Positions 1 through 4,709 of a stretch of 22,943 nucleotides of DNA are shown here, piece by piece. The notes below the pieces were generated by a model. The model saw only the letters and a program-made list of their open reading frames with translations, made no database searches and was not told the origin of the DNA. Position numbers and translations under genes: made by a program. The stretch comes from a virus. Numbering within the stretch: the stretch's first letter is position 1; each line of letters opens with the position of its first letter. The stretch lies in IMG/VR virus record IMGVR_UViG_3300032047_000141, positions 1 through 22,943 of that record; one strand, 5' to 3'.

Positions 1-135
1 GGTATCACTGTTGCTCTTATGACACACCATAATTAGACCTGTTACTACGCTAAACACGTTACTTTCTTATATATGTCTCTTCATTATCCACTCCGCTCAC
101 GGTCGAGTAAACGGGGTCGGCACTCTTCATGCGTA

Positions 136-168
136 AGTTACACTATCAGCTTAGCTGTAGTTACACTA
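136..168. repeat. Direct repeats AGTTACACTA flanking a short palindrome
   Basis: AGTTACACTA occurs at 136-145 and again at 159-168, a 23-base period. Between them CAGCT (147-151) and AGCTG (153-157) form an inverted repeat around a single T. Direct repeats spaced about two helical turns with an internal dyad resemble an operator or a small iteron. Nothing else in the window shows what would bind it. Confidence 0.5.
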
Positions 169-200
169 ACGCCTTGCAGAGACCTAACCAGTAGGCTTCA

Positions 201-234
201 CGCGATAGAATCGCGCTCGTCGGTCTTTGACCGA
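201..234 (+). other. Two tandem hairpins in the leader
   Basis: CGCGAT (201-206) pairs with ATCGCG (210-215) over a 3-base loop. Five bases later TCGGTC (220-225) pairs with GACCGA (229-234), again with a 3-base loop. Neither is followed by a T-run, so intrinsic termination is unlikely. They would be stable in RNA and could be processing or protein-binding sites. Confidence 0.45.
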
Positions 235-278
235 TTACCCCATTGACTAGCCCTCCGCTTCGTAGTTCTCGGGACAGA

Positions 279-297
279 TAGTAAGATTGTCTTACTA
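279..297 (+). other. 7-bp hairpin just before the first gene
   Basis: TAGTAAG (279-285) pairs perfectly with CTTACTA (291-297) around a 5-base loop. It ends 8 bases before the AGGAG Shine-Dalgarno of the gene at 318, so in mRNA it would sit next to the ribosome binding site. It could protect the 5' end or be an RNase III-type processing site as in T7-like phages; this is inference from position only. Confidence 0.4.
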
Positions 298-317
298 CTT
301 AACTTAGGAGTTATAAC

Positions 318-485
318 ATGGAAGACTTTTTCAAACATTACTGTGACGGTCACGTATTCGAGGTACTCGTTTACGAGACTACAGGAACTGGCTCTAAGAC
401 AGCTTTACTAGCTGAGTCTAACTTACTCGCTCGTATGGAGCCAATGCTTGCTCTGAATAACTACTGGGATAAAACGGAGGATTAA
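318..485 (+). CDS. Small protein of unknown function (55 aa)
   Basis: An ATG at 318 follows TAGGAG (305-310) by 7 bases and opens a 55-codon frame ending TAA at 485. The protein begins MEDFFKHYCDGHVFEVLVYE and is acidic, with no membrane segment and no motif I recognise. It is the first gene of a run of small plus-strand genes with tight spacing; its last codons contain the ACGGAGG Shine-Dalgarno of the next gene at 490, so the two are translated from one message. Small proteins at the head of a phage early operon are often host-takeover factors, but nothing in this sequence shows that. The gene call rests on the good ribosome binding site, packing and coding look. Confidence 0.75.
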   Translation: MEDFFKHYCDGHVFEVLVYETTGTGSKTALLAESNLLARMEPMLALNNYWDKTED

Positions 486-489
486 TCAC

Positions 490-765
490 ATGACTTATTT
501 CGCAATTGGACTTTTGGTTCTGTTAGCTGTACCCACAATCGTGGGTATGGCGATGGTCGCTTTCACTGCACTCTGGATACGTAAACTATCTCAGGGAACT
601 GGTATCAACCTCAACACTACTTGGCTTGACCGTAACTACCCTGACCATGACTGCCCTATACGCAAAACGATCATCGACTCTAAAGTATTATCACCTTCGG
701 ATGACGCATGGATGGATGACTTCCGATCACGTATGGAGAACTTCAGCAAAAAGGATCTTCACTAA
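490..765 (+). CDS. Small single-pass membrane protein, unknown function (91 aa)
   Basis: The start at 490 follows ACGGAGG (474-480). Residues about 4-29 (FAIGLLVLLAVPTIVGMAMV onward) form a strong hydrophobic segment followed by Arg-Lys, so the protein is probably anchored with its N-terminus in the membrane and a soluble tail of about 60 residues in the cytoplasm by the positive-inside rule. The tail has two cysteine/histidine-containing stretches (DHDCPIRK) but no recognisable domain. Its stop overlaps the next start in a TAATG arrangement. The stretch 585-607 within it recurs nearly unchanged at 1623-1644 in non-coding DNA. No function can be assigned. Confidence 0.8.
   Translation: MTYFAIGLLVLLAVPTIVGMAMVAFTALWIRKLSQGTGINLNTTWLDRNYPDHDCPIRKTIIDSKVLSPSDDAWMDDFRSRMENFSKKDLH
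585..607 (+). repeat. First copy of a 22-23 base direct repeat
   Basis: This stretch contains AGGGAACTGGTATCA (593-607) preceded by ACTATCTC. The same string, minus one C, recurs at 1623-1644. This copy is inside a coding frame (codons for QGTGI), the other is between genes, so ordinary protein conservation does not explain the match. The window itself begins with GGTATCAC, the same 3' end, so a third copy may be cut off at the edge. Confidence 0.55.
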
Positions 766-908
766 TGGACATCTTATCTTTGCTTGTTTACGCTTGGTTA
801 TTCATAGCTTGTGCCTTAATCGGTTTCGGCACTCGCCACATCGTTTCTGACTTAACAACTTACCTAAGGAGTTTATCAAATGGCATTCTCAAGAGAAGAA
901 ATCGCTGA
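765..908 (+). CDS. Small membrane protein, unknown function (47 aa)
   Basis: The ATG at 765 shares its A with the TAA stop of the preceding gene (TAATG), a typical translational coupling arrangement. The protein MDILSLLVYAWLFIACALIG continues into a basic C-terminus ending in KRRNR, so it has one N-terminal membrane segment of about 20 residues (4-22) and a positively charged tail. The upstream AAGGAT (751-756) is a usable Shine-Dalgarno. It overlaps the next gene (start 880) by 29 bases in another frame. Two consecutive small membrane proteins (490 and 765) suggest a joint job at the inner membrane, but that is inference. Confidence 0.65.
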   Translation: MDILSLLVYAWLFIACALIGFGTRHIVSDLTTYLRSLSNGILKRRNR

Positions 909-1044
909 ATCTTATTACGAGGACATAGCGCCTCGCAACTGTGACATCCTTGGCTACATAGCCGAGGACATCACCCTCATCGCCGAGACTCGCGCCGATG
1001 GGATCTTTATCTTCGACAACATTTTCTCAACCGTAAAGGAGTAA
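880..1044 (+). CDS. Small acidic protein, unknown function (54 aa)
   Basis: The ATG at 880 follows AAGGAG (866-871) with 8-base spacing. The 54-residue product starts MAFSREEIAESYYEDIAPRN and is strongly acidic, with the repeated-looking phrase IAED/IAET; no membrane segment or known motif is visible. Its final codons (GTAAAGGAG) provide the ribosome binding site for the gene at 1050, 5 bases beyond its stop. The overlap with the preceding gene supports a polycistronic message. Acidic small proteins of early phage operons often bind host enzymes; there is no sequence evidence for a target. Confidence 0.75.
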   Translation: MAFSREEIAESYYEDIAPRNCDILGYIAEDITLIAETRADGIFIFDNIFSTVKE

Positions 1045-1049
1045 CTACT

Positions 1050-1589
1050 ATGACTTCATCAACTACAATGCGCAACCCGATAGCGGACATCGAGATCGCT
1101 TCTGACCTCGACAAAAATGTTCATGACATTGTCGGACAGCTTATCGCAATCGCAGAGACCAACTGTGACGGTCGCTACTTGCAACAATCGCAAGACGGCA
1201 CAGAACGACGGCCCCTCGATTATCAGGTTGTCTCAATGCTCTCCGCTATGCTTAACAAGTGCCACGCTCAAGAGACAAAGCACGCCCCACAGCGTGACTC
1301 TGTACTCCGCAAGCAGTGGAACGAGGTCAAAGCGTTGGCTACATCAACTAACGAGATCGACTCAGAAGTCGTAGCTCGTATCATGGCATCTAAGAACGCA
1401 TTCGACCTAGAGTGCATGTTCATCAGCGCGATACAGAAACACGCGTCCAAAGGCTATACCTACCTCACAGGTAAAGACTGGACTCCTTATGTACCTCCCA
1501 AGGTAGCACAGACGCCCAAGACAGAGAGCAAGTCCTTGTCGCAGGCTGTTAACGACGTTGTTTCTTCTATGGACGCAATGTTCGCCTAA
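1050..1589 (+). CDS. Unknown phage protein (179 aa)
   Basis: The start at 1050 follows AAAGGAG (1035-1041). The 179-residue product has no signal peptide or membrane segment and looks mostly helical and soluble. A Pro/Lys-rich linker (about residues 148-162, around VPPKVAQTPKTESKS) precedes a short C-terminal helix ending SSMDAMFA, a pattern often used for protein-protein contacts. I do not recognise the family. It is the last gene of the left plus-strand group. Base composition here is higher in G+C than downstream: the 60 bases from 1081 hold 29 G+C and those from 1381 hold 28, against 21 in the 60 bases from 2821. Confidence 0.85.
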   Translation: MTSSTTMRNPIADIEIASDLDKNVHDIVGQLIAIAETNCDGRYLQQSQDGTERRPLDYQVVSMLSAMLNKCHAQETKHAPQRDSVLRKQWNEVKALATSTNEIDSEVVARIMASKNAFDLECMFISAIQKHASKGYTYLTGKDWTPYVPPKVAQTPKTESKSLSQAVNDVVSSMDAMFA

Positions 1590-1622
1590 CATTACGACCT
1601 GAGCATGTCACAAAACTGCTCT

Positions 1623-1644
1623 ACTATCTAGGGAACTGGTATCA
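1623..1644 (+). repeat. Second copy of the direct repeat, in non-coding DNA
   Basis: AGGGAACTGGTATCA (1630-1644) preceded by ACTATCT matches 585-607 apart from one missing base. It lies 34 bases after the end of the last gene of the left group. It is followed by GGGATAC (1649-1655), which can pair with GTATC inside the repeat, and by a G+C-rich CCGCC/GGCGG inverted repeat (1666-1677). These may together form the 3' end of the left transcript, though no T-run follows. Confidence 0.5.
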
Positions 1645-1677
1645 CGAAGGGATACTGGCAACCACCGCCGGGGCGGG

Positions 1678-1710
1678 AACAATCAAACCGAACGGTTTTA
1701 ACAATCAAAC
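1678..1710. repeat. AACAATCAAAC direct repeats flanking a palindrome
   Basis: AACAATCAAAC occurs at 1678-1688 and 1700-1710, exactly 22 bases apart. Between and partly within them AAACCG (1685-1690) and CGGTTT (1693-1698) form a 6-bp palindrome. The second repeat overlaps the stop codon of the minus-strand gene at 1705. The core AACAATCAA recurs at 2132, 2239, 2267 and 3571. An operator, a protein-binding array or scars of element insertion are all possible. Confidence 0.5.
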
Positions 1711-1950
1711 TTTACGTTTCTTATAGTTTCTACTTCTATTTTTAGAACGTGACTCTAACTTGTAACCATCTCGATTGCTGCCACCTTTACTCAATGCTTT
1801 GTTGTGGCTAACATCTTTACCTTTTCGGTTAACGCCTTTGCGATCAAGTTTACGTCTTAAACGTTGTCGCTCCATTCTCGCTTTATGTGGAGCAGAACCC
1901 TTTGGGGCATTTACTTGTTTTTTACGGTCGCTTTTATTTTTGTAAGGCAT
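1705..1950 (-). CDS. Small basic HNH-like protein (81 aa)
   Basis: Read on the minus strand from an ATG at 1950 (a TTG at 1965 in the same frame is a weaker alternative), it begins MPYKNKSDRKKQVN and is very rich in Lys and Arg. Residues about 46-75 contain DVSHNKALSKGGSN followed by SRSKNRSRN. This resembles the core of HNH nucleases, where a D-H pair is followed by PLSKGGSN and a final Asn/His-containing helix. Here the D-H is S-H, and the zinc-binding CxxC pairs of larger HNH proteins are absent. Such mini HNH-like proteins occur scattered in phages, often as homing or intron-associated enzymes; activity here is unproven. It is the only gene on this strand between 1 and 10616, divergent from the gene at 1978 with 27 bases between starts, and looks like an inserted unit. 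Confidence 0.65.
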   Translation of the reverse strand: MPYKNKSDRKKQVNAPKGSAPHKARMERQRLRRKLDRKGVNRKGKDVSHNKALSKGGSNRDGYKLESRSKNRSRNYKKRKV

Positions 1951-1977
1951 ATTTAACACTAACAAAAGGAGAATAAA

Positions 1978-2133
1978 ATGTCCACTGCTGCTGAACTAAT
2001 GACTAAACAAGCCCAGATGATTGAACTACAAAAGGAGGTTATTAAAGACTTAGAAAACATGGTTGAACTACACAAGAAAAAGTATGGACTTTTACAAAAG
2101 TACTTACAAGACAAACATGGATGCACTTTTTAA
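1978..2133 (+). CDS. Small helical, coiled-coil-like protein (51 aa)
   Basis: An excellent AAAAGGAG (1964-1971) sits 6 bases before the ATG at 1978. The 51-residue product is highly charged and helical, with Leu/Ile/Met at heptad-like spacing (MIELQKEVIKDLENMVELHK), so a short coiled coil or an interaction helix is likely. It ends in a CTF tail. No known family is recognised. It lies between the divergent HNH-like gene and the tRNA; its stop at 2131-2133 overlaps an AACAATCAA repeat (2132-2140). Confidence 0.7.
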   Translation: MSTAAELMTKQAQMIELQKEVIKDLENMVELHKKKYGLLQKYLQDKHGCTF

Positions 2134-2275
2134 CAATCAATAGGGGTGCGGTGCAGATGGCGTGGCACACTAGTCTCCAAAACTAGGGATGATTTACCTC
2201 ATCCAGCAGGTTCGAATCCTGTCACCCTTGCCAATTTCAACAATCAAAGGATTATATTATGCTTCAAACAATCAA
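2132..2275 (+). repeat. Three AACAATCAA repeats around the tRNA gene
   Basis: AACAATCAA occurs exactly at 2132-2140, 2239-2247 and 2267-2275. The first ends one base before the tRNA begins and the second starts 5 bases after its CCA end, so the tRNA is bracketed by a direct repeat; the third is inside the first codons of the next gene. Other exact copies lie at 1678, 1700 and 3571, all on the plus strand. I found no copy on the minus strand. The bracketing is compatible with an inserted cassette or with binding sites for a phage protein. Confidence 0.5.
2142..2233 (+). tRNA. tRNA with CCA (Trp) anticodon and a long, class-II-type variable arm
   Basis: The full cloverleaf can be drawn. Acceptor AGGGGTG (2142-2148) pairs with CACCCTT (2223-2229, one G-U pair), discriminator G at 2230, encoded CCA 2231-2233. 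D arm GTGC/GCAC (2151-2154/2165-2168) with GG in the loop. Anticodon arm CTAGT/ACTAG (2170-2174/2182-2186), loop CTCCAAA, anticodon CCA at 2177-2179. T arm GCAGG/CCTGT with loop TTCGAAT. Acceptor, G73 and anticodon loop match bacterial tRNA-Trp closely. The 19-base variable region (2187-2205), however, folds as a 6-bp stem GGATGA/TCATCC, as in Leu, Ser or Tyr tRNAs. Position 8 is C instead of the near-universal U, and the D arm looks like tRNA-Leu. Which amino acid it carries is uncertain. Confidence 0.88.
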
Positions 2276-3167
2276 CACACACTCAACTATGGATGCCGAC
2301 CAAGATGCTAAGTTCGACATCGAGGTACGACCCCTATATAGTCGCAACCTTGACAACACCGAAAATCAATTAGATAGTCGTTATGCCCGTGCTATTGTTC
2401 GCACAGACACACAAGAACATCTTGGCATACTTGGGCCACGTACAGAGCCTATTCCCTACAAAGAAACTATCGAAGAAACCAACGATGCTTTAGCTCGTTT
2501 GGGTATATACCACAACTTTACTACAGAGGTATATGATAACGGTGCCATGATGCGCCGTAAAATAGAGTTTCCAAGACTTACAATAGAGCCTGTTGTTGGT
2601 GACGTTGTCTGTTTTTCTATAGATCACTTTGACAGTTATAATGGCAAATGGGCGTTACAACTCAACGCTACAGCAAAACGTCTTGTTTGTCTTAATGGCA
2701 TGACTAAACCTGACTATATAGTTCGTGCCTACACCAAACACACACGTAATGCAGGTCTTAAATACAGTGAAATACTCGACAAAATACAATTAGGCATCGA
2801 CACGTTTAGAGACAGCAGTGAGACATACACTAACTACTACAACACTCCAATGGTTCACGAACAGTTTGAAAAACTCATTAGTAAAACTATTGCTTACAAC
2901 CCTAAACACGATCCCAGTCAATTGCGTCCAGAATACAGCAAGTTAAAAATCAAAGCACTAAATGAACACTGGGACAGCAATTCAGCAACACTAGGTAGCA
3001 ATGCTTGGGCAGCTTACAATGCAATGACCGAATGGGCAACGCATGGAGCCACAAGAGGCGCTGCACATATGGTAGAACGTAATCGCAACCAAGAAGTTGC
3101 AAAAGCATTACGCAGCTCATACTGGAAAAACTTAGTCAACGAATCAACTAACCTACGGGTTATCTAG
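2259..3167 (+). CDS. DUF932-family phage protein (302 aa)
   Basis: The start at 2259 follows AAAGG (2246-2250). The body has the pattern of the DUF932 / phage-plasmid-like family: a segment around residues 54-72 (LGILGPRTEPIPYKETIEET), then a DNGAMMRRKIEFP strand region, then the signature YNGKWALQLNATAKRLVCLN (about 129-148) followed by a KHT motif. These proteins are widespread in phages and plasmids; their biochemical role is not established, though they often sit near recombination or anti-restriction genes. Length is near the family norm. It immediately follows the tRNA and is followed by structured non-coding DNA, so it is probably the end of its transcription segment. Confidence 0.85.
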   Translation: MLQTINTHSTMDADQDAKFDIEVRPLYSRNLDNTENQLDSRYARAIVRTDTQEHLGILGPRTEPIPYKETIEETNDALARLGIYHNFTTEVYDNGAMMRRKIEFPRLTIEPVVGDVVCFSIDHFDSYNGKWALQLNATAKRLVCLNGMTKPDYIVRAYTKHTRNAGLKYSEILDKIQLGIDTFRDSSETYTNYYNTPMVHEQFEKLISKTIAYNPKHDPSQLRPEYSKLKIKALNEHWDSNSATLGSNAWAAYNAMTEWATHGATRGAAHMVERNRNQEVAKALRSSYWKNLVNESTNLRVI

Positions 3168-3168
3168 T

Positions 3169-3237
3169 TAACCGCAATGACGCGGTTATGCCCTCGGACA
3201 TAGGATTTATTAACCCTACAGCCTCCCTGTCCGGGGG
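3169..3237 (+). other. Two hairpins in the gap after the DUF932 gene
   Basis: TAACCGC (3169-3175) pairs with GCGGTTA (3182-3188) around a 6-base loop, starting just after the stop codon. Then CCCTCGGACA (3191-3200) pairs with TGTCCGGGGG (3228-3237), ten pairs with one G-U, enclosing a 27-base loop. No clear T-run follows either, so this is not a textbook intrinsic terminator; it may be a Rho-independent-like pause, an RNase site or a stability element at the DUF932 3' end. Confidence 0.45.
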
Positions 3238-3257
3238 TTCCCTATATGGAGGATTAT

Positions 3258-3458
3258 ATGACAACTAAAAGCTTTGAATCACAAATCGAGTTTACTTTAC
3301 GGTTTTGTCATCAAATCGAATCTAAGTCACATGCAGATGCAGAAATGTGGTTTGACGATTTAAACCATGACGATCTAATGAATATTCTTAAAGATAAACA
3401 TTGGAGCGACACTATCGAATCAGAAATCGAAATACAATCAGTAGAGGAGATGTTCTAA
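3258..3458 (+). CDS. Small acidic protein, unknown function (66 aa)
   Basis: Two in-frame ATGs exist, at 3246 and 3258. GGAGG (3248-3252) lies 5 bases before the second and inside the first, so 3258 is chosen; the product begins MTTKSFESQIEFTLRFCHQI. It is acidic, soluble and probably helical, with a DDLNHDDLMNILKD stretch. No family is recognised. Its TAA overlaps the next ATG (TAATG at 3456-3460), implying coupled translation with the following gene. Confidence 0.75.
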   Translation: MTTKSFESQIEFTLRFCHQIESKSHADAEMWFDDLNHDDLMNILKDKHWSDTIESEIEIQSVEEMF

Positions 3459-3703
3459 TGGCTGATTTACTACGTTCTTTCTTGTCTCAATCACAACACT
3501 CTAACATTCAACCACCCCACGTTGAATACCGCAGTGCTGGTGAAACAGACGGGCTAGACCCTGCTTGTATAACAATCAACTTTGTAGACGCTGGCACAAT
3601 GGTCTTTCTTACACCAACAATTGCTCGTAATCTGCTTACTGACCTTGGTCAAGCGATGCACGAATATGACGTGCAAACAGGAAAGGTATTGCCTAATGAA
3701 TAG
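3458..3703 (+). CDS. Unknown small protein (81 aa)
   Basis: ATG at 3458 overlaps the preceding stop and is served by GAGGAG (3444-3449). The product starts MADLLRSFLSQSQ and has a compact beta-alpha look: two predicted strands (ACITINFVDAGTMVFLTP) followed by an amphipathic helix (TIARNLLTDLGQAMHEYDVQ). The pattern, with hydrophobic strands and a helix with LL..LG..M, is common in small phage proteins that regulate or bind partners, but I cannot name the family. The AACAATCAA motif at 3571-3579 lies inside its coding sequence. It overlaps the next gene by 8 bases. Confidence 0.75.
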   Translation: MADLLRSFLSQSQHSNIQPPHVEYRSAGETDGLDPACITINFVDAGTMVFLTPTIARNLLTDLGQAMHEYDVQTGKVLPNE

Positions 3704-4001
3704 TATGGATCAAAAACTATTAGATATGACTTTTGACCGAGAAGCTGAATGGAATGAGATTACGAAAGCACGAAAAGCTGAGTACGACCATGCAGTACGC
3801 AATTTCTGGAATGATATAGCTGGTCGTTTAGCACCAGAAAACTTGCACGAAGACGGTGAGATTTCTAACAAAGACGCAGAACGCAAACGCGATCACATTT
3901 ATAGGACAGCAGATATAGCCTTTAACAAAGGTTATTGGTGTCCCGATGATATCGCTGACAACTGCGATGATGATTTACAAATGTATAAAAGGAGTCAATG
4001 A
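3696..4001 (+). CDS. Unknown charged protein (101 aa)
   Basis: ATG at 3696 follows GAAAGG (3681-3686) by 9 bases; a second ATG three codons later (3705) is too far from it. The product begins MNSMDQKLLDMTFDREAEWN and is rich in Asp, Glu, Lys and Arg, helical in appearance, with no membrane segment or cysteine cluster. It carries a patch NKDAERKRDHIYRTADIAFN. No known domain is recognised. Its final codons include AAAAGGAG (3987-3994), the ribosome binding site of the membrane protein that follows, so the two are in one operon. Confidence 0.75.
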   Translation: MNSMDQKLLDMTFDREAEWNEITKARKAEYDHAVRNFWNDIAGRLAPENLHEDGEISNKDAERKRDHIYRTADIAFNKGYWCPDDIADNCDDDLQMYKRSQ

Positions 4002-4002
4002 C

Positions 4003-4287
4003 ATGTTCTTTATGCTTATATGTGGCCTGTGCGCTGCTACAGGCATACTATTCTTACTCGCAAAACTAAACATCAAACGTATACTTTATTTTGACGTTAT
4101 TATTGATGTTGTAGCTACTGTTGCGCTTCTTGCTATGTTTGCAGGCACTTTTGCAGGCATGATGGCAGGCGTTATCGGCGGTGCTGTTATTTCCGTTGTA
4201 TTGTTTATTCTCAAACGTGTTATCGGCGCGGAACGCCCGACTATTGACGGCTATAAACTTAAATGGGTAACTGTACCACCTCGCTAA
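4003..4287 (+). CDS. Small multi-pass membrane protein, possible holin (94 aa)
   Basis: ATG at 4003 follows AAAAGGAG (3987-3994) by 8 bases. Three hydrophobic segments are visible: residues about 1-20, 30-47 and 50-73, the last two Gly- and Ala-rich (MFAGTFAGMMAGVIGGAVIS), with a basic loop KRVIG after. Small multi-pass proteins with a Gly-rich pair of helices located a few genes before an endolysin are good holin or antiholin candidates. Against a holin call: two genes intervene and a holin-like gene is also present at 12046-12267 on the other strand. The C-terminus (about 20 residues) is soluble. Confidence 0.8.
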   Translation: MFFMLICGLCAATGILFLLAKLNIKRILYFDVIIDVVATVALLAMFAGTFAGMMAGVIGGAVISVVLFILKRVIGAERPTIDGYKLKWVTVPPR

Positions 4288-4326
4288 TGTGCGTACAATC
4301 AAACTGGTATGTTTGTACTTTGCAGT

Positions 4327-4485
4327 ATGGACACACCAATAGAAAATAAACACTGCGAAAAATGTGGTCGGCCTTTACACGAAACTGGCAAACCGCATTT
4401 TGTTCACGGTCACTTGCAATGCGCTTGTGGCAAAAACATTGACGAGTGTTGTCAGGGTGAGCAAGCAAACGAACTCAACGATTAG
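4327..4485 (+). CDS. Small cysteine-rich, zinc-ribbon-like protein (52 aa)
   Basis: The frame from ATG 4327 gives MDTPIENKHCEKCGRPLHET and then further cysteines: C10-x2-C13, C32-x-C34 and C41-C42, with His at 26 and 28. Two pairs of cysteines 18 residues apart resemble a zinc ribbon or knuckle; such miniature zinc proteins are common phage DNA-, RNA- or protein-binding factors. A second in-frame ATG at 4309 would add six residues; neither has a strong Shine-Dalgarno, so the start is uncertain. Between 4288 and 4326 is a non-coding stretch holding another ACAATCAAAC (4295-4304). Confidence 0.65.
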   Translation: MDTPIENKHCEKCGRPLHETGKPHFVHGHLQCACGKNIDECCQGEQANELND

Positions 4486-4496
4486 AAAGGTGTCCA

Positions 4497-4709
4497 ATGC
4501 GTATTTTCTCTGCCCGTGTAGGTGTATTTATGTGCCTTCATGTTATTACTGTACTTTGCGCTCTACTAGTTTGCATGATGGGTGCAGTTAATCCAACTCT
4601 TGTAACTAGCTATTTCGCATTTCCTATATTCGCATTATTTATGTGGGTTAACTACAAATTGTCTGGTCACATCACTAACAAATGGTTTAAGGAGCAACAA
4701 AGTGAATAA
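4497..4709 (+). CDS. Small two-helix membrane protein next to the endolysin, candidate holin (70 aa)
   Basis: ATG at 4497 is preceded by AAAGG (4486-4490). The protein has two hydrophobic segments, about residues 8-30 (VGVFMCLHVITVLCALLVCM) and 36-56 (LVTSYFAFPIFALFMWVNY), with a short polar turn and a charged C-terminus (KWFKEQQSE). Its 3' end overlaps the GTG start of the endolysin by 8 bases, so the two are translationally coupled. Size, topology and position are those of a class II holin; I cannot match it to a named holin family, so the role is inferred from context. Confidence 0.75.
   Translation: MRIFSARVGVFMCLHVITVLCALLVCMMGAVNPTLVTSYFAFPIFALFMWVNYKLSGHITNKWFKEQQSE

Larger units (their letters stand above)
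1..317. other. Non-coding leader upstream of the first plus-strand gene
   Basis: No convincing gene is seen here; the only ATG-started frame, at 129, gives 21 codons and has no ribosome binding site. The stretch instead holds a pair of direct repeats around a palindrome (136-168), two tandem hairpins (201-234) and a 7-bp hairpin (279-297) close to the first gene. I found no convincing sigma70 promoter; a TATATA-like run near 68-73 has no good -35 partner. The most economical reading is a structured 5' leader or intergenic control region for the operon starting at 318, but an origin-like role is also possible. Confidence 0.5.

Noticed and set aside
129-194. A 21-codon frame in the leader
   Set aside because: No Shine-Dalgarno, and it runs across the direct repeats and palindrome, which better explain the sequence.
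1623-1644. A T7-type phage RNA polymerase promoter in the ACTATCTAGGGA repeat
   Set aside because: The two copies differ by a one-base indel in the core, which such promoters do not tolerate, and no polymerase gene is visible; kept only as a repeat.
2142-2233. The tRNA as a prophage attachment site
   Set aside because: No integrase gene or duplicated tRNA 3' end is visible in the window, and the tRNA is complete and inside phage genes, so a phage-encoded tRNA is simpler.
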